Shown piece after piece: positions 17,740 through 26,737 of a DNA stretch of 64,000 nt. Location of the stretch: positions 60,356 to 124,355 of the forward strand of contig NZ_BJDL01000011.1 in assembly GCF_005405125.1 (NCBI RefSeq), given 5' to 3'. Position 1 is the first letter of the stretch; each line of letters begins with the position of its first letter. The notes under the pieces are model-generated. The model saw only the letters and a list, made by a program, of their open reading frames with translations, was not told where the DNA came from and did not search any database. A program made the translations under genes and the position numbers. Source of the DNA: Lactiplantibacillus songbeiensis. Its GTDB lineage: Bacteria; Bacillota; Bacilli; Lactobacillales; Lactobacillaceae.

Positions 17740-19449
17740 CTATTCAGCATCGTCTTTCTTTTGACTATAATAACTGTCTTCAATCCGTTTGTAAGACCCC
17801 GGATTGACTTTATCGACCGCCGATGCAATCACTTCTAAGCTACGCGCATAATCAAAGTCTTCATTGAACAAGCGTTGGGCTTCTTCACTGGCCTCCTGCA
17901 CATCGTCATGACTGTTCTTATAACGGTTAGCATATTGCAACAGTTGCTCCGACAAGACCGCCGCATCCGTTAAATCAGTCGTCTTTTCCTTTAACGTTGC
18001 CATATCAGCTTGAATCACAATTAATTGTTTAGTGATATCTTCCATATTAATCACTAGCTTGTTAATATCATGATCCAGCTTCTCGATTTCCTTACCGACC
18101 ACCATAAAGTAATCCAAGTAGTCTTTCGGCAACCCTGGTAAGTTCATATTCTCAACTTGCCGCTTAATGGCATGAATCTCAAAGTCAAAGCGTTGCAGCG
18201 TATCATGAGCTTTGGATTCCTCCGCTGCCAAACCAGCCACACCTTCGTTGATGGTCACTTGTTCTTCTTCGATCCCTTTTAATTGCTTATCTTGGTCTTC
18301 ATAATGGGCCGCAATCTGACTGTAAACGGCTTGTTTGCTCGTCAGGGCAGTCATATCGGCTTGATAGATATCTTGAATATTCTTTAATTGCTCATTGAGT
18401 TCGCGGGTCCGTTCAATCTCGTGGTTATTCAAGGTATAACTCTGGGCCAACCGATCTAATTCCACTTGTAACCGGTGATTTTGATTCATCGCATGCGTTA
18501 AGAACTTGCTGATCTCATCTTGGCGCGCATCCACGACTTCTTTGGCATCGATTTCTGCTTGCATCACGTCATATAAGTGGTCAATCCGTTTTTCAATCGC
18601 GTGATTGCCAGTTTGGGCTGCTTCAACTTTTAAGTTACCTAACAAGTCTTTATTATCGTCGATGGCCTTGTTCAATGACTGAATTTCCGGTTCAATCGTG
18701 GCCACTTCAAAGTGAAAATGCCGATCAATCAACTGATGATAACCCGATTGTAATTCAGTTAATTGATCTGGAAAACCACTGACCAAATCTTTATAAATTG
18801 GTGGAATTTGGTCAATATCCGTCTCTAAGGCACTGGTATCATGTCGAAGTTGATCCAAAACTTTTTCAGCCGCGTCATGGTCCCCGGACTTAGCTAATTG
18901 GGAGAAGTTATCAAAGTCACTCTCTAAGTTAGCTAACCGATCTTCCAACTTGTCGATACTTGGTCCAAATGAAAAGTTTTGTGATAACAAGACTTTGCGT
19001 AAATCTTGATACTTCTTTTCCAAACTAGCTACGGCCGCGCGATGGGCCTGATCCGCATCATCTAAAGCATCTAATCCGGATTGAATATCGCTAAGTTGTG
19101 CTTTAATGCCATCTAACTTAGTGTCAACCTTTTTTAAGTTCTGCCGCGCATCGACGAACTTGACACTATGAGCTTGTTGTTTAATCTGCGTCAATTGTTC
19201 ACTCACTGCGGGTAACTGATCATTTTGAATGGCCTTGGCCGTCGCCTGCAAGTCTTCGAACTTGGCTAACGAACCACCGGTCAAACTTAATTGCTCAATT
19301 TTTTCAAAATCAGTCGCCTGAGCTTGATCGACGATGGCTTGTTGGCGGTCCGCTAATTGCTGAACCTGCTTATCTATGTATTTTTGGAAGCCAATAATCG
19401 CAATGTAAATCACGACTGCGACGATCACAATACCGATTGCTACTTGCAT
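17740..19449 (-). CDS. ezrA: Septation ring formation regulator EzrA
   Basis: EzrA is a membrane-tethered negative regulator and scaffold of the FtsZ ring. The 569-aa product has one N-terminal membrane segment (about residues 3-21). About 540 residues of nearly continuous helical, heptad-bearing sequence follow, fitting the spectrin-like repeats of EzrA with the cytoplasmic domain at the C-terminal side. The ATG at 19449 follows AAGGGG. A promoter with TATAAT at 19563-19558 drives it as a single gene divergent to the reductase gene. Confidence 0.95.
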   Translation of the reverse strand: MQVAIGIVIVAVVIYIAIIGFQKYIDKQVQQLADRQQAIVDQAQATDFEKIEQLSLTGGSLAKFEDLQATAKAIQNDQLPAVSEQLTQIKQQAHSVKFVDARQNLKKVDTKLDGIKAQLSDIQSGLDALDDADQAHRAAVASLEKKYQDLRKVLLSQNFSFGPSIDKLEDRLANLESDFDNFSQLAKSGDHDAAEKVLDQLRHDTSALETDIDQIPPIYKDLVSGFPDQLTELQSGYHQLIDRHFHFEVATIEPEIQSLNKAIDDNKDLLGNLKVEAAQTGNHAIEKRIDHLYDVMQAEIDAKEVVDARQDEISKFLTHAMNQNHRLQVELDRLAQSYTLNNHEIERTRELNEQLKNIQDIYQADMTALTSKQAVYSQIAAHYEDQDKQLKGIEEEQVTINEGVAGLAAEESKAHDTLQRFDFEIHAIKRQVENMNLPGLPKDYLDYFMVVGKEIEKLDHDINKLVINMEDITKQLIVIQADMATLKEKTTDLTDAAVLSEQLLQYANRYKNSHDDVQEASEEAQRLFNEDFDYARSLEVIASAVDKVNPGSYKRIEDSYYSQKKDDAE

Positions 19450-19557
19450 ACGAATACCCCTTACTTATTAAATTGCTTATTTTTTGCTAGTGACCGCGAT
19501 ACCTTGCCGAACCGCTGCCTTGCTTTTTCTTGAATTTCCAATTAAAATCTAACCTAA

Positions 19558-19585
19558 ATTATAGCATAGTCGCAATTATCAGACA
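19558..19585 (-). promoter_or_regulatory. ezrA promoter
   Basis: The extended -10 TGCTATAAT (TATAAT 19563-19558) has a weak -35 TGTCTG 16 nt upstream. Confidence 0.6.
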
Positions 19586-19620
19586 GTATCAATTTGCTAA
19601 CTTTCTAGGAGGAATTTCAG

Positions 19621-20082
19621 ATGTCAGAGACCCAAACTTCACTGATGAACCAGCAACTCGACGCCCTACTCTATCAAGAAACTAATTTGGTAGCTAACTT
19701 AGCAAACGCTAGTGCGCTGATCAATGATACATATACCGACCTTAACTGGGCTGGTTTTTATTTATATAATTCAGACACGCAAGAACTTGACTTGGGTCCC
19801 TTCCAAGGCAAAGTCGCCTGCATGCACATTAAAGTCGGCGCTGGCGTTGTCGGAACCGCCTTTAAAGATCAACAAACGCATCGCGTGGCTAATGTTCACG
19901 AATTTCCTGGACACATCGCTTGTGACAGTGCCAGCAACTCCGAAATTGTCGTACCCTTAACTAAGGGCGATCGTCAAATTGGTGTAATGGACATCGATTC
20001 CCCATTATTAGATCGCTTTACGGCTGAAAATGAAGCCGAATTGGTCGAATTTGCGAAAATTCTCGTGCAATACATTGACTAA
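19621..20082 (+). CDS. msrC: GAF-domain free methionine-(R)-sulfoxide reductase
   Basis: The family reduces free Met-R-sulfoxide through cysteines in a GAF fold. The signatures LGPFQGKVAC and HIACDSASNSEIVVPL are clear, giving C67 and C101, which match Cys84 and the catalytic Cys118 of the E. coli enzyme. The third family cysteine, in the usual GVCG turn, is a valine here (GAGVVGTA, V77). The enzyme may thus use a two-cysteine relay. The ATG at 19621 follows AGGAGG. It stands alone between ezrA and rpsD. Confidence 0.88.
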   Translation: MSETQTSLMNQQLDALLYQETNLVANLANASALINDTYTDLNWAGFYLYNSDTQELDLGPFQGKVACMHIKVGAGVVGTAFKDQQTHRVANVHEFPGHIACDSASNSEIVVPLTKGDRQIGVMDIDSPLLDRFTAENEAELVEFAKILVQYID

Positions 20083-20090
20083 ACTAGGTT

Positions 20091-20282
20091 TTCCATGCTA
20101 TGCTACTCTTTGTGTAAAATAATGCAGCAGTGAGTGGGTAAGCTCGTCAACAGATTGGTGCCACTTATTGGTCAGTTAGTAACCTGCGGCTGCAATGGCG
20201 AACCCTGCAGTTCAATCTGAACGAATATCGAACTCACATCGGATTATTTTACTCCAACTAAAATTATTGGAGGATACAACAT
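20091..20282 (+). promoter_or_regulatory. rpsD promoter and structured leader
   Basis: TTCCAT (20091-20096), an 18-nt spacer and TAAAAT (20115-20120) form the promoter. About 155 nt of leader follow before GGAGG and the ATG. The leader has several complementary blocks (for example CAGATTG with CAATCTG, and CCTGCGGCTGCA with TGCAG). S4 is known to repress its own gene in Bacillus through a leader structure, so a similar autoregulatory site is likely. The assignment here is inference. Confidence 0.5.
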
Positions 20283-20891
20283 ATGTCTCGTTATACAGGT
20301 CCAAGTTGGAAGATCTCCCGTCGTTTGGGAATGTCTCTTTCAGGTACTGGTAAAGAATTAGCTCGTCGTCCTTATGCACCTGGTGATCATGGTCAAGGTC
20401 GTCACAGCAAGCTTTCAGAATACGGTACACAATTACGCGAAAAGCAAAAGTTACGGATGATGTACGGTTTAACTGAACGTCAATTCTCTAACTTATTTAT
20501 CAAAGCTGGTAAAATCCGCGAAGGTAAGCATGGTGTTAACTTCATGATCTTACTCGAACGTCGTTTAGACAACATGGTTTACCGTTTAGGTTTAGCGACT
20601 ACTCGTCGTCAAGCTCGTCAATTGGTAAACCATGGTCACATCACTGTTGATGGCAAACGTGTTGACATTCCTTCATACGAAGTTAAAGTCGGCCAAGTTA
20701 TCTCAGTTCGTGACAAGTCTAAGAAGTTAGTCGTTATCACTGGCGCTGTTGAAGCCGTTGTTTCACGCCCTAACTTCGTTCAATTCGATGCCGACAAACT
20801 TGAAGGCTCATTGATTCGCTTACCAGAACGTGAAGAACTTGAAGCAGATATCGACGAATCACTTATCGTTGAATACTACAACAAACTTTAA
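20283..20891 (+). CDS. rpsD: 30S ribosomal protein S4
   Basis: S4 is a primary binder of 16S rRNA that nucleates 30S assembly. The N-terminal [16 protein letters not shown] and the S4 RNA-binding domain (about residues 92-150, with [20 protein letters not shown], seen as [20 protein letters not shown]) are diagnostic. It is the zinc-free form, with no N-terminal cysteines. Codon use is strongly biased, as expected for a ribosomal protein. It is monocistronic and followed by a strong terminator. Confidence 0.99.
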   Translation: MSRYTGPSWKISRRLGMSLSGTGKELARRPYAPGDHGQGRHSKLSEYGTQLREKQKLRMMYGLTERQFSNLFIKAGKIREGKHGVNFMILLERRLDNMVYRLGLATTRRQARQLVNHGHITVDGKRVDIPSYEVKVGQVISVRDKSKKLVVITGAVEAVVSRPNFVQFDADKLEGSLIRLPEREELEADIDESLIVEYYNKL

Positions 20892-20904
20892 TTTCCGGTT
20901 TATT

Positions 20905-20938
20905 AAAAAGTCGCTTGCATTTGCAGGCGACTTTTTTT
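20905..20938 (+). terminator. rpsD terminator
   Basis: AAGTCGCTTGC pairs with GCAGGCGACTT around ATTT, followed by seven T residues. Confidence 0.93.
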
Positions 20939-20977
20939 GTATCCTCGTTTTCATTAGGTCAGCCTCATCGTTAACAG

Positions 20978-21598
20978 TCAATCTTCACTCAGCCAGGCGG
21001 TCATCATTGGTTGGTAAATCGGCATTAACGCTTTAAATGTCGCTAAAATATAAGCGTTTAACTCAGTTGGCTTCGCAAATAACTCATCATCCGCCATCAC
21101 CGCACGACCAGCCACTAACTCGCTGTGCTTGTATTGACCAAACTTCGTCAGTGCAGCGTCAATATTGGCCGAGGTCGCAGCTTTAGTTCCCGGTATCCCA
21201 TGATTATTGCTAATCACAAAGCCTGCGGGTAACTGTTGATACAGCTTCTTCAACTCAGCCGGTGACACTTTGGCCTGCACGGCTGCTTTGCTTTCATCTA
21301 AAATATCAAAATAAATAAACAAGCGATCTGGCCAAAAGCCCAGTTCAAAATGTGGTAAAGCTTTGTAACTGCGAGCGTTCTCACTAAACGCCACCCAAGT
21401 ATCCACTGGTGGATTCTTAAAACGCCGCAAATGTTTCGCCACATGCGCATAAAATTGATGGGCCGGTGGCGTACTCAATTGATCAATGATGGTCGGCGCA
21501 ATGGCGTCAAACTTCGGATCAATCACTGTTTTGATTAAATGCATGCGCCCAGCTAACGTCGGGTCATTGAAAATTTCAAAATCACTTCGCGTAAACAT
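20978..21598 (-). CDS. DUF1054 (YktB-like) protein
   Basis: This conserved Firmicute protein of 206 aa has unknown function. The family is recognised from the N-terminal FxxxDFExFxxPxLxxRM pattern (FTRSDFEIFNDPTLAGRM) and the central PHFELGFWPDRLFIYFDIL. It is soluble, with no signal peptide. AGAGGAC lies before the ATG, and the gene starts 14 nt after the stop of the secreted protein gene, so the two are probably co-transcribed. Confidence 0.8.
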   Translation of the reverse strand: MFTRSDFEIFNDPTLAGRMHLIKTVIDPKFDAIAPTIIDQLSTPPAHQFYAHVAKHLRRFKNPPVDTWVAFSENARSYKALPHFELGFWPDRLFIYFDILDESKAAVQAKVSPAELKKLYQQLPAGFVISNNHGIPGTKAATSANIDAALTKFGQYKHSELVAGRAVMADDELFAKPTELNAYILATFKALMPIYQPMMTAWLSED

Positions 21599-21612
21599 GC
21601 CGTCACGTCCTC

Positions 21613-22041
21613 TTATCGTTTAAAAATTTTAGCCCCATAATCAGCAGTCCCAGCGTAGGCCTTTTTCGAATACTGAGTTCCCAGCTGATGCTTAGAAATA
21701 ATTAAGAATTCCTTTTTACCAACCAGCTTAATCTTCACTTGATCATGATTACCACCGCCATAATTCACATGCGCGTAATAAACCTTGCTACTGTGCTTCT
21801 TCACTTTACTGAAGCGCCACGTATAAGTCCCCGCACCGCGCATATGTAGCCGCAAAGCATTCTTCTTGAATGTGGTGCGTTCATGGAAGCCCCCTTCAGT
21901 CCCAGAAGCTGTGTAATACCAAGTATGACTCCGAATCGTCTTCGGCAAATAGGTCGTCTTGGCACTAGCCGTGGCCGTTGACCAACCTAGGCCGCCCCCT
22001 AAACTCAATACCGCCAGTAATGCCCAAACTTGCTTTTTCAT
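21613..22041 (-). CDS. Small secreted protein, function unknown
   Basis: The 142-aa product begins with a signal peptide (MKKQVWALLAVLSLGGGLGW, cleavage likely after TASA). The mature part is short, basic and rich in beta-forming residues (TYTWRFSKVKKHSSKVYYAHV). The style recalls the small YxxxxK-rich extracellular proteins common in lactobacilli. No enzymatic motif is visible. I chose the ATG at 22041 with AAGGG upstream rather than the GTG four codons earlier. Confidence 0.7.
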   Translation of the reverse strand: MKKQVWALLAVLSLGGGLGWSTATASAKTTYLPKTIRSHTWYYTASGTEGGFHERTTFKKNALRLHMRGAGTYTWRFSKVKKHSSKVYYAHVNYGGGNHDQVKIKLVGKKEFLIISKHQLGTQYSKKAYAGTADYGAKIFKR

Positions 22042-22177
22042 TTTTTGTCGCACCCTTCTCTATTTGATTAACCCGCCTCAAGTATAGATGATTCCAAACT
22101 TACTGGCTAGGACTTTCATCGCCTTTCACTTAAGAACATGCTACAATTAAGTGATTACCTGAGAAAGGATGTTTTCA

Positions 22178-22639
22178 ATGGCTGACACAGAAAAGCAACC
22201 CGTTGATCGTTTACAAACCGCCATACATGGGACACCGAAGTTGCATCCCGATGAACAGCGCAAGTATCTTGGCACCTTTCGTGAACGGGTCGAGGTTGCC
22301 GTAACCGTCTATCAGATCAAACGCCATCATTACGTTGATGAGCTGAACCGCGCGTTTGCCGCGCATCCCGACTACCGTTTACTCATTAACGGCAATTTGG
22401 ACGAAGATATTCTCGGCCCGTACATGGCGGCCGTCGCTAAAGCGGGCGTCCAATTCACCTTAAAGACGGATAACATGTATCATACTGGTGATGATGACTA
22501 TGCCCTAGTCTTTGCGACGAACACGGCGATTAATCAAGACGTGATTGATATCGAAAAACGGTACCAACCAACTGTTGACCCCAACGTTAAACCTGAAAAG
22601 TCAGGCGGTTTGTTTGGTAAATTAAAAAAATTACTCTAA
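22178..22639 (+). CDS. YueI-like DUF1694 protein
   Basis: This soluble 153-aa protein has the DUF1694 pattern. The segments LHPDEQRKYLGTFRERVEVAV and NMYHTGDDDYALVFATNTAI are the recognisable parts (for example YLGTFRERVEVAVTV). The biochemical role is unknown. The ATG at 22178 is chosen because AAAGGA then stands 9 nt upstream, while the ATG at 22169 would leave no spacing. The last residues (SGGLFGKLKKLL) form a short amphipathic tail. Confidence 0.78.
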   Translation: MADTEKQPVDRLQTAIHGTPKLHPDEQRKYLGTFRERVEVAVTVYQIKRHHYVDELNRAFAAHPDYRLLINGNLDEDILGPYMAAVAKAGVQFTLKTDNMYHTGDDDYALVFATNTAINQDVIDIEKRYQPTVDPNVKPEKSGGLFGKLKKLL

Positions 22640-22642
22640 CTT

Positions 22643-22685
22643 AAAAAAGTTCGCTTAACCTGAAAATGGTCAAGCGAACTTTTTA
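22643..22685. terminator. Bidirectional terminator between yueI-like gene and gshF
   Basis: AAAAAGTTCGCTT pairs with AAGCGAACTTTTT around AACCTGAAAATGGTC. A T-run is present on both strands, serving the two converging genes. Confidence 0.9.
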
Positions 22686-22708
22686 GTTTACCTTATGCTT
22701 GTAATGGG

Positions 22709-24958
22709 CTATTTTTCTGGAAATAGTTGAGCCAACAATTGTTGCGCGACCGGTTGCGCATCACCAAACATTGGGAATTGATGCGGGTACAAGAACGGTG
22801 CCGCATGAACCCCAAGATAAACCGCCATTTCTGGATGTTCCGGGGTGAGCTCGGCATAGAGATTAGGAATCATCACGTCAAAGCCAGCCACTGACAGCTT
22901 CAACTTGGCTGCTAAGTTCTCAACCGCATCAATGTAAGACTGATGCATGTCACTCGTCGCATCTAAGACATCTGCCCCACTGCCAAAGGTCGCATCTTCC
23001 CGCAATAAAATCTGCGTGCCACGACCGACTACCGAATCCAAATCCAGATGATAAGATTGGAGCCGATAGCGTTCAATCGTCCCGAGCTTTACTTCAGATT
23101 GCGGATAGGCAAACGCCGTGCCCCGCAACTCACGGCCATTTTTACGATCAAGTAACGTTTGGACCGTCGAACGACCATCCCCCACAATATTAGCTGGCAA
23201 GCGTTCCACAATCGCTTGCACTTTGCCACCAATTACTAAGAAGCGGTAACTAGACGCCACAATCAGTTCTTCAGCCATCACACTGCTCGTTTGTTCAAAG
23301 AGCTGGCGCACGACTTGTTCAAATAACGCGCGCTTGGGCATGATCCGAAATGCCACGACCGCCTGATTACGGTCAGTCGCTTTAAGGACAATGCCACCAG
23401 CCGCATACCGATCGTAATCATCGATCAACTGGTTCGCTGAACGATACGTTTGTGAGGCTGGCACTTGCACGCCATGCTCAGCCAATACTTGTTTGGCTGC
23501 TACCTTATGTGTCAACACACTCGTCAAGGCTTGCGGATTCAAGTCCGTTCCGCTCCCATGGACTACGAGTTGGGCCTGTTGCTGGCGAGTTAAGCGTAAG
23601 ATGCTGGCATTGGTGTCAACGACATCGACCTTGATACCACGTCGTAAGGCTTGTTCAGCCAACAATTGACTGGATAAATCAACGCCCTTAAAGCCCGGTA
23701 ATTCGAACGGCTTAGCTAAAGCTGTCGTCTGATAGGCTTGCGCTTGTTGGTTCGCCCAAGCTAATGGGTCCGCCTGCTGGGCAACTTGCGCGCTTAAAGT
23801 CTGCTTGGGGTCACTGACCCGTGTCTTTAAATGCGTCAACAACACCGCATCACTAGCTGGCAAGCCTTGCTTAGTGACAAAATCACGCAACGCATCCAAA
23901 ACTTGCAAGGCCGGTTGTACTTGGGCACTAGCCGTCGTTGGATTCTCCGTGGTCACTTGAGCAGTCAAGGCCGCCGCTTGCGCACTAACTTGGGCGACCA
24001 TTGCAGTTGGCAAGGCTGGCATCATCACAAAGTAACTCGCCAACAACCGTAAGAACGCCACCGCATTTTGATCAACGCCAGTCGAACTAGTCGGATCTAA
24101 ATCTAGTCCCTGAAATTCTAAATAATACACGCCTTGCTTCGCGAGATTAGTGAGCTCACCTTGACTCCGAAACCGGACCGGCCCATCAAAATCACTGATT
24201 GACAGCAGCTGATGTTTACGCACCGCTGCTTGTAATGTCGCCACATAGGCGTCAATCGACGTATAGTCACCCGTCACGGCACTATAGCGACCCGCGGGAC
24301 TGTGTACACTACTGCGTTGGCGTTTGGCCTTAGTAGCTTGCATTGTTAACGTTGGCGTGGCGCCAAACAAATATTGAATCAACCAATTCATCCGGACAAA
24401 GCCTTGCGCCACTTTTAAATAAATGGCATTCCGAAAATCAACGTAACTCGAATACTGCTGATGGAATGTTTCCGTGTATAAGCGCATAAATAATTGTTCA
24501 TTAAGGCTTAAATTAACATGCGTCCCGGTAGTCATCAGCTTCGTTATATCATACTGCTTAGCCTGCTGTTGACGTCGTTTCAGCTCGACTGCATCGGTAC
24601 TGCTTAACGGAATCTGGGTCAAATCAGCTGGCAACACTGGCGTACTAGCTAACGGCCACAAATAATCGCCGGCTGCCAACGCCCGGCGCGCCGTGGTCGT
24701 TAATCCGGTTAAATAGGCCATTAAAGCGGTCAAATCTGGCATAGCCGGTGTACTAACTTTTAGTTGTGTTTGTGCAAATCCCTGATGAATTTGCTGGTTT
24801 TTTCGTTGATTACTGAAGGCTTGTGGTGTTGGCTGGGTCGACAATGTGCCATGCATATCGACACGTTGCATGGTGACCTCCAGCCCTAAATTCGAGTGAC
24901 TCATCAGTGGTACTAAATGATACTGCTGAATTGCTTTCCCAACTGCATCTAATTCCAT
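22709..24958 (-). CDS. gshF: Bifunctional glutamate-cysteine ligase/glutathione synthetase
   Basis: GshF makes glutathione in two ATP-dependent steps. Residues 1 to about 400 are the glutamate-cysteine ligase (THVNLSLNEQ, MNWLIQYLFGATP, YYLEFQGLDLDP). From about 480 the protein is an ATP-grasp domain, with ADGIVLKATDRNQ-type (GGIVLKATDRNQAVV), MAEELIVASSYRFLVIGG and VAGFDVMIPNL segments. The 749-aa length matches the family. It is divergent from rarA and ends at a bidirectional terminator. A second, stand-alone ligase lies at 10.6-11.9 kb. Confidence 0.95.
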   Translation of the reverse strand: MELDAVGKAIQQYHLVPLMSHSNLGLEVTMQRVDMHGTLSTQPTPQAFSNQRKNQQIHQGFAQTQLKVSTPAMPDLTALMAYLTGLTTTARRALAAGDYLWPLASTPVLPADLTQIPLSSTDAVELKRRQQQAKQYDITKLMTTGTHVNLSLNEQLFMRLYTETFHQQYSSYVDFRNAIYLKVAQGFVRMNWLIQYLFGATPTLTMQATKAKRQRSSVHSPAGRYSAVTGDYTSIDAYVATLQAAVRKHQLLSISDFDGPVRFRSQGELTNLAKQGVYYLEFQGLDLDPTSSTGVDQNAVAFLRLLASYFVMMPALPTAMVAQVSAQAAALTAQVTTENPTTASAQVQPALQVLDALRDFVTKQGLPASDAVLLTHLKTRVSDPKQTLSAQVAQQADPLAWANQQAQAYQTTALAKPFELPGFKGVDLSSQLLAEQALRRGIKVDVVDTNASILRLTRQQQAQLVVHGSGTDLNPQALTSVLTHKVAAKQVLAEHGVQVPASQTYRSANQLIDDYDRYAAGGIVLKATDRNQAVVAFRIMPKRALFEQVVRQLFEQTSSVMAEELIVASSYRFLVIGGKVQAIVERLPANIVGDGRSTVQTLLDRKNGRELRGTAFAYPQSEVKLGTIERYRLQSYHLDLDSVVGRGTQILLREDATFGSGADVLDATSDMHQSYIDAVENLAAKLKLSVAGFDVMIPNLYAELTPEHPEMAVYLGVHAAPFLYPHQFPMFGDAQPVAQQLLAQLFPEK

Positions 24959-24989
24959 GACTATCCATCCTTATCGTAACTTTAATTGA

Positions 24990-25067
24990 TACCGTTTCGT
25001 GCTAATTAAACCAGCTGCTAATTGATTAGCCAAACGGCACTGCCAACTAACTAGCACAAACGGGTAA
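24990..25067. repeat. Inverted repeat in the gshF-rarA divergent gap
   Basis: The left arm TACCGTTTCGTGCTA and right arm TAGCACAAACGGGTA pair with one bulge across about 45 nt. The inner part contains CAGCTGCTAATTGATTAGC and its partial complement. It has the size and nested style of a small structured repeat but none of the family A, B or C cores. Confidence 0.6.
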
Positions 25068-25113
25068 CTGACTTACGTACTTGAACCGATTGCTCGGTCC
25101 AACTCCTTCTAAA

Positions 25114-25122
25114 TGCTATAAT
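25114..25122 (+). promoter_or_regulatory. rarA promoter (extended -10)
   Basis: TGCTATAAT (TATAAT 25117-25122), about 38 nt before the rarA ATG. No good -35 is present at standard spacing. Confidence 0.6.
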
Positions 25123-25159
25123 AGTTGGGACTAGTTTTGCAAGGGAGGAATTCAAAAAC

Positions 25160-26440
25160 ATGCAACAGCCATTAGCTTATCGCATGCGACCACAGACGAT
25201 TGAAGAAGTCGTCGGCCAGACGCAATTAGTTGGTCCCGGCAAGATCATTGCGCGGATGGTCAAGGCCAAGCGCCTGTCATCCATGATTCTTTATGGACCA
25301 CCGGGTACGGGTAAGACCAGTATTGCCAGCGCCATTGCGGGGTCGACCAAGTATGCCTTTCGCATGTTGAATGCGGCTACCGATAGTAAAAAACAACTCC
25401 AAATCGTCGCTGAAGAAGCCAAGATGAGCGGGACCGTCATTTTACTATTAGATGAAATTCATCGACTCGATAAAACCAAACAAGATTTCTTACTGCCCCA
25501 TCTAGAAAGCGGCCGAATTATTTTAATCGGGGCAACGACTGAAAATCCATACATCAGTATTAACCCAGCGATTCGCAGTCGGACGCAAATTTTCCAAGTC
25601 CACCCGCTACAACCGGACGACATCGAAATTGCCGTTAAACGGGCCTTAGCCGACGAGCAACGTGGCTTGGGCTCCTATCAGGTCGACTTGGAACCAGCCG
25701 CCTTACACCACTTATGTACGGCAACTGACGGTGATTTACGGAGCGCGCTCAATGGTTTGGAGTTAGCCGTCTTATCGACCGCGACCTCACCGACTGATCA
25801 CGTTAAGATTACGCAAGCCATTATTGAAGAATGCCTGCAGAAAAAAGCCTTATCCGCGGATAAAGACGGCGATGCGCATTATGACGTCATTTCGGCGTTT
25901 CAAAAGTCGATTCGGGGTTCCGATGCCAATGCCGCCTTACATTATATGGCGCGGTTAATCGAAGCTGGCGACCTCAAGAGCATTATGCGGCGATTGCTAG
26001 TCATTGCCTATGAAGACATCGGCCTCGCCAATCCGCCTGCGTGTACCCACGCTGTCGCCGCCGTCCAAGCAGCCGATCAACTAGGCTTACCGGAAGCCCG
26101 AATTCCACTGGCGAATGCCGTGATTGAGCTGGCATTATCACCGAAATCCAATTCAGCGATGGCTGCCGTTGACAGTGCGTTAACGAAAGTTCAGGCGGGG
26201 CATTTTGGTGACATTCCCGCTGACCTCAAAGACGCCCACTATGCTGGGGCAGCCAAGTTAGGCCATGGCGTTGGTTACGACTTCCCTCACGATCATCCCG
26301 GTGATTGGGTCGCCCAACAATATTTACCAGATGCGATTAAAGGCGCCGAATATTACCAGCCGAAAGCTAACGGCCGCTACGAGACGGCGTTAGGTGAACA
26401 ATACAAAAAATTATTAAAAGCCAATTCGCGAAACCGTTAA
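25160..26440 (+). CDS. rarA: Replication-associated recombination protein A (AAA+ ATPase)
   Basis: RarA/MgsA is a clamp-loader-like AAA+ protein acting at stalled or damaged replication forks. Walker A GPPGTGKT is at residues 46-53 and Walker B LLLDEIHRLD at about 95-104. The sensor GATTENPYISINPAIRSR follows. The family's C-terminal tetramerisation part appears in KSIRGSDANAALHYMARLI and ALSPKSNSAMAAVD. GGGAGG stands before the ATG. A candidate 6S RNA follows on the same strand. Confidence 0.96.
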   Translation: MQQPLAYRMRPQTIEEVVGQTQLVGPGKIIARMVKAKRLSSMILYGPPGTGKTSIASAIAGSTKYAFRMLNAATDSKKQLQIVAEEAKMSGTVILLLDEIHRLDKTKQDFLLPHLESGRIILIGATTENPYISINPAIRSRTQIFQVHPLQPDDIEIAVKRALADEQRGLGSYQVDLEPAALHHLCTATDGDLRSALNGLELAVLSTATSPTDHVKITQAIIEECLQKKALSADKDGDAHYDVISAFQKSIRGSDANAALHYMARLIEAGDLKSIMRRLLVIAYEDIGLANPPACTHAVAAVQAADQLGLPEARIPLANAVIELALSPKSNSAMAAVDSALTKVQAGHFGDIPADLKDAHYAGAAKLGHGVGYDFPHDHPGDWVAQQYLPDAIKGAEYYQPKANGRYETALGEQYKKLLKANSRNR

Positions 26441-26463
26441 CATCGTGATGACTGCGTGAATCA

Positions 26464-26492
26464 TTGCAACTTTTATTTTTATATGCTAGACT
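26464..26492 (+). promoter_or_regulatory. Promoter of the 6S RNA candidate
   Basis: TTGCAA (26464-26469), a 17-nt spacer and TAGACT (26487-26492), starting 24 nt after the rarA stop codon. Confidence 0.75.
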
Positions 26493-26498
26493 AATAGT

Positions 26499-26734
26499 CG
26501 AAATTACTAAGGTGTACGCGTTGCTCTAAACAAAGTGTTGCCGAACAATTAATACTACTTTGGGACTGACTACAGGTAGTCATCATAACATGCCTTATCA
26601 TTTGGTAGTTAGGAGGCTATACAGTCGGTCCCACCTGCCTTGAAGCGGGTCAATACTGAAGGGTGATTAACGGCACTACTAGTTTTTCCGGAAGCTTGCT
26701 TCCGTGAGTCAGGATTCTTCCTGGCTCTTTTTTT
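26499..26734 (+). ncRNA. ssrS: Candidate 6S RNA (ssrS-like)
   Basis: There is no ORF here, but a promoter, a long self-complementary transcript and a terminator (GAGTCAGGA/TCCTGGCTC plus T-run at 26706-26734) delimit about 235 nt. TGCCG near the 5' side pairs with CGGCA near the 3' side. GGGACTGACT pairs with AGTCGGTCCC further in. The region between these stems is weakly paired on both sides, giving the large central bubble that lets 6S RNA mimic an open promoter and sequester sigma-A RNA polymerase. The position next to rarA also fits my memory of 6S in Firmicutes. I cannot run a covariance model. Confidence 0.6.
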
Positions 26735-26737
26735 GTA

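Noticed and set aside
26499..26734. tmRNA, SRP RNA or RNase P RNA instead of 6S
   Set aside because: No tRNA-like CCA end, no SRP tetraloop motif and no RNase P core motif could be seen.
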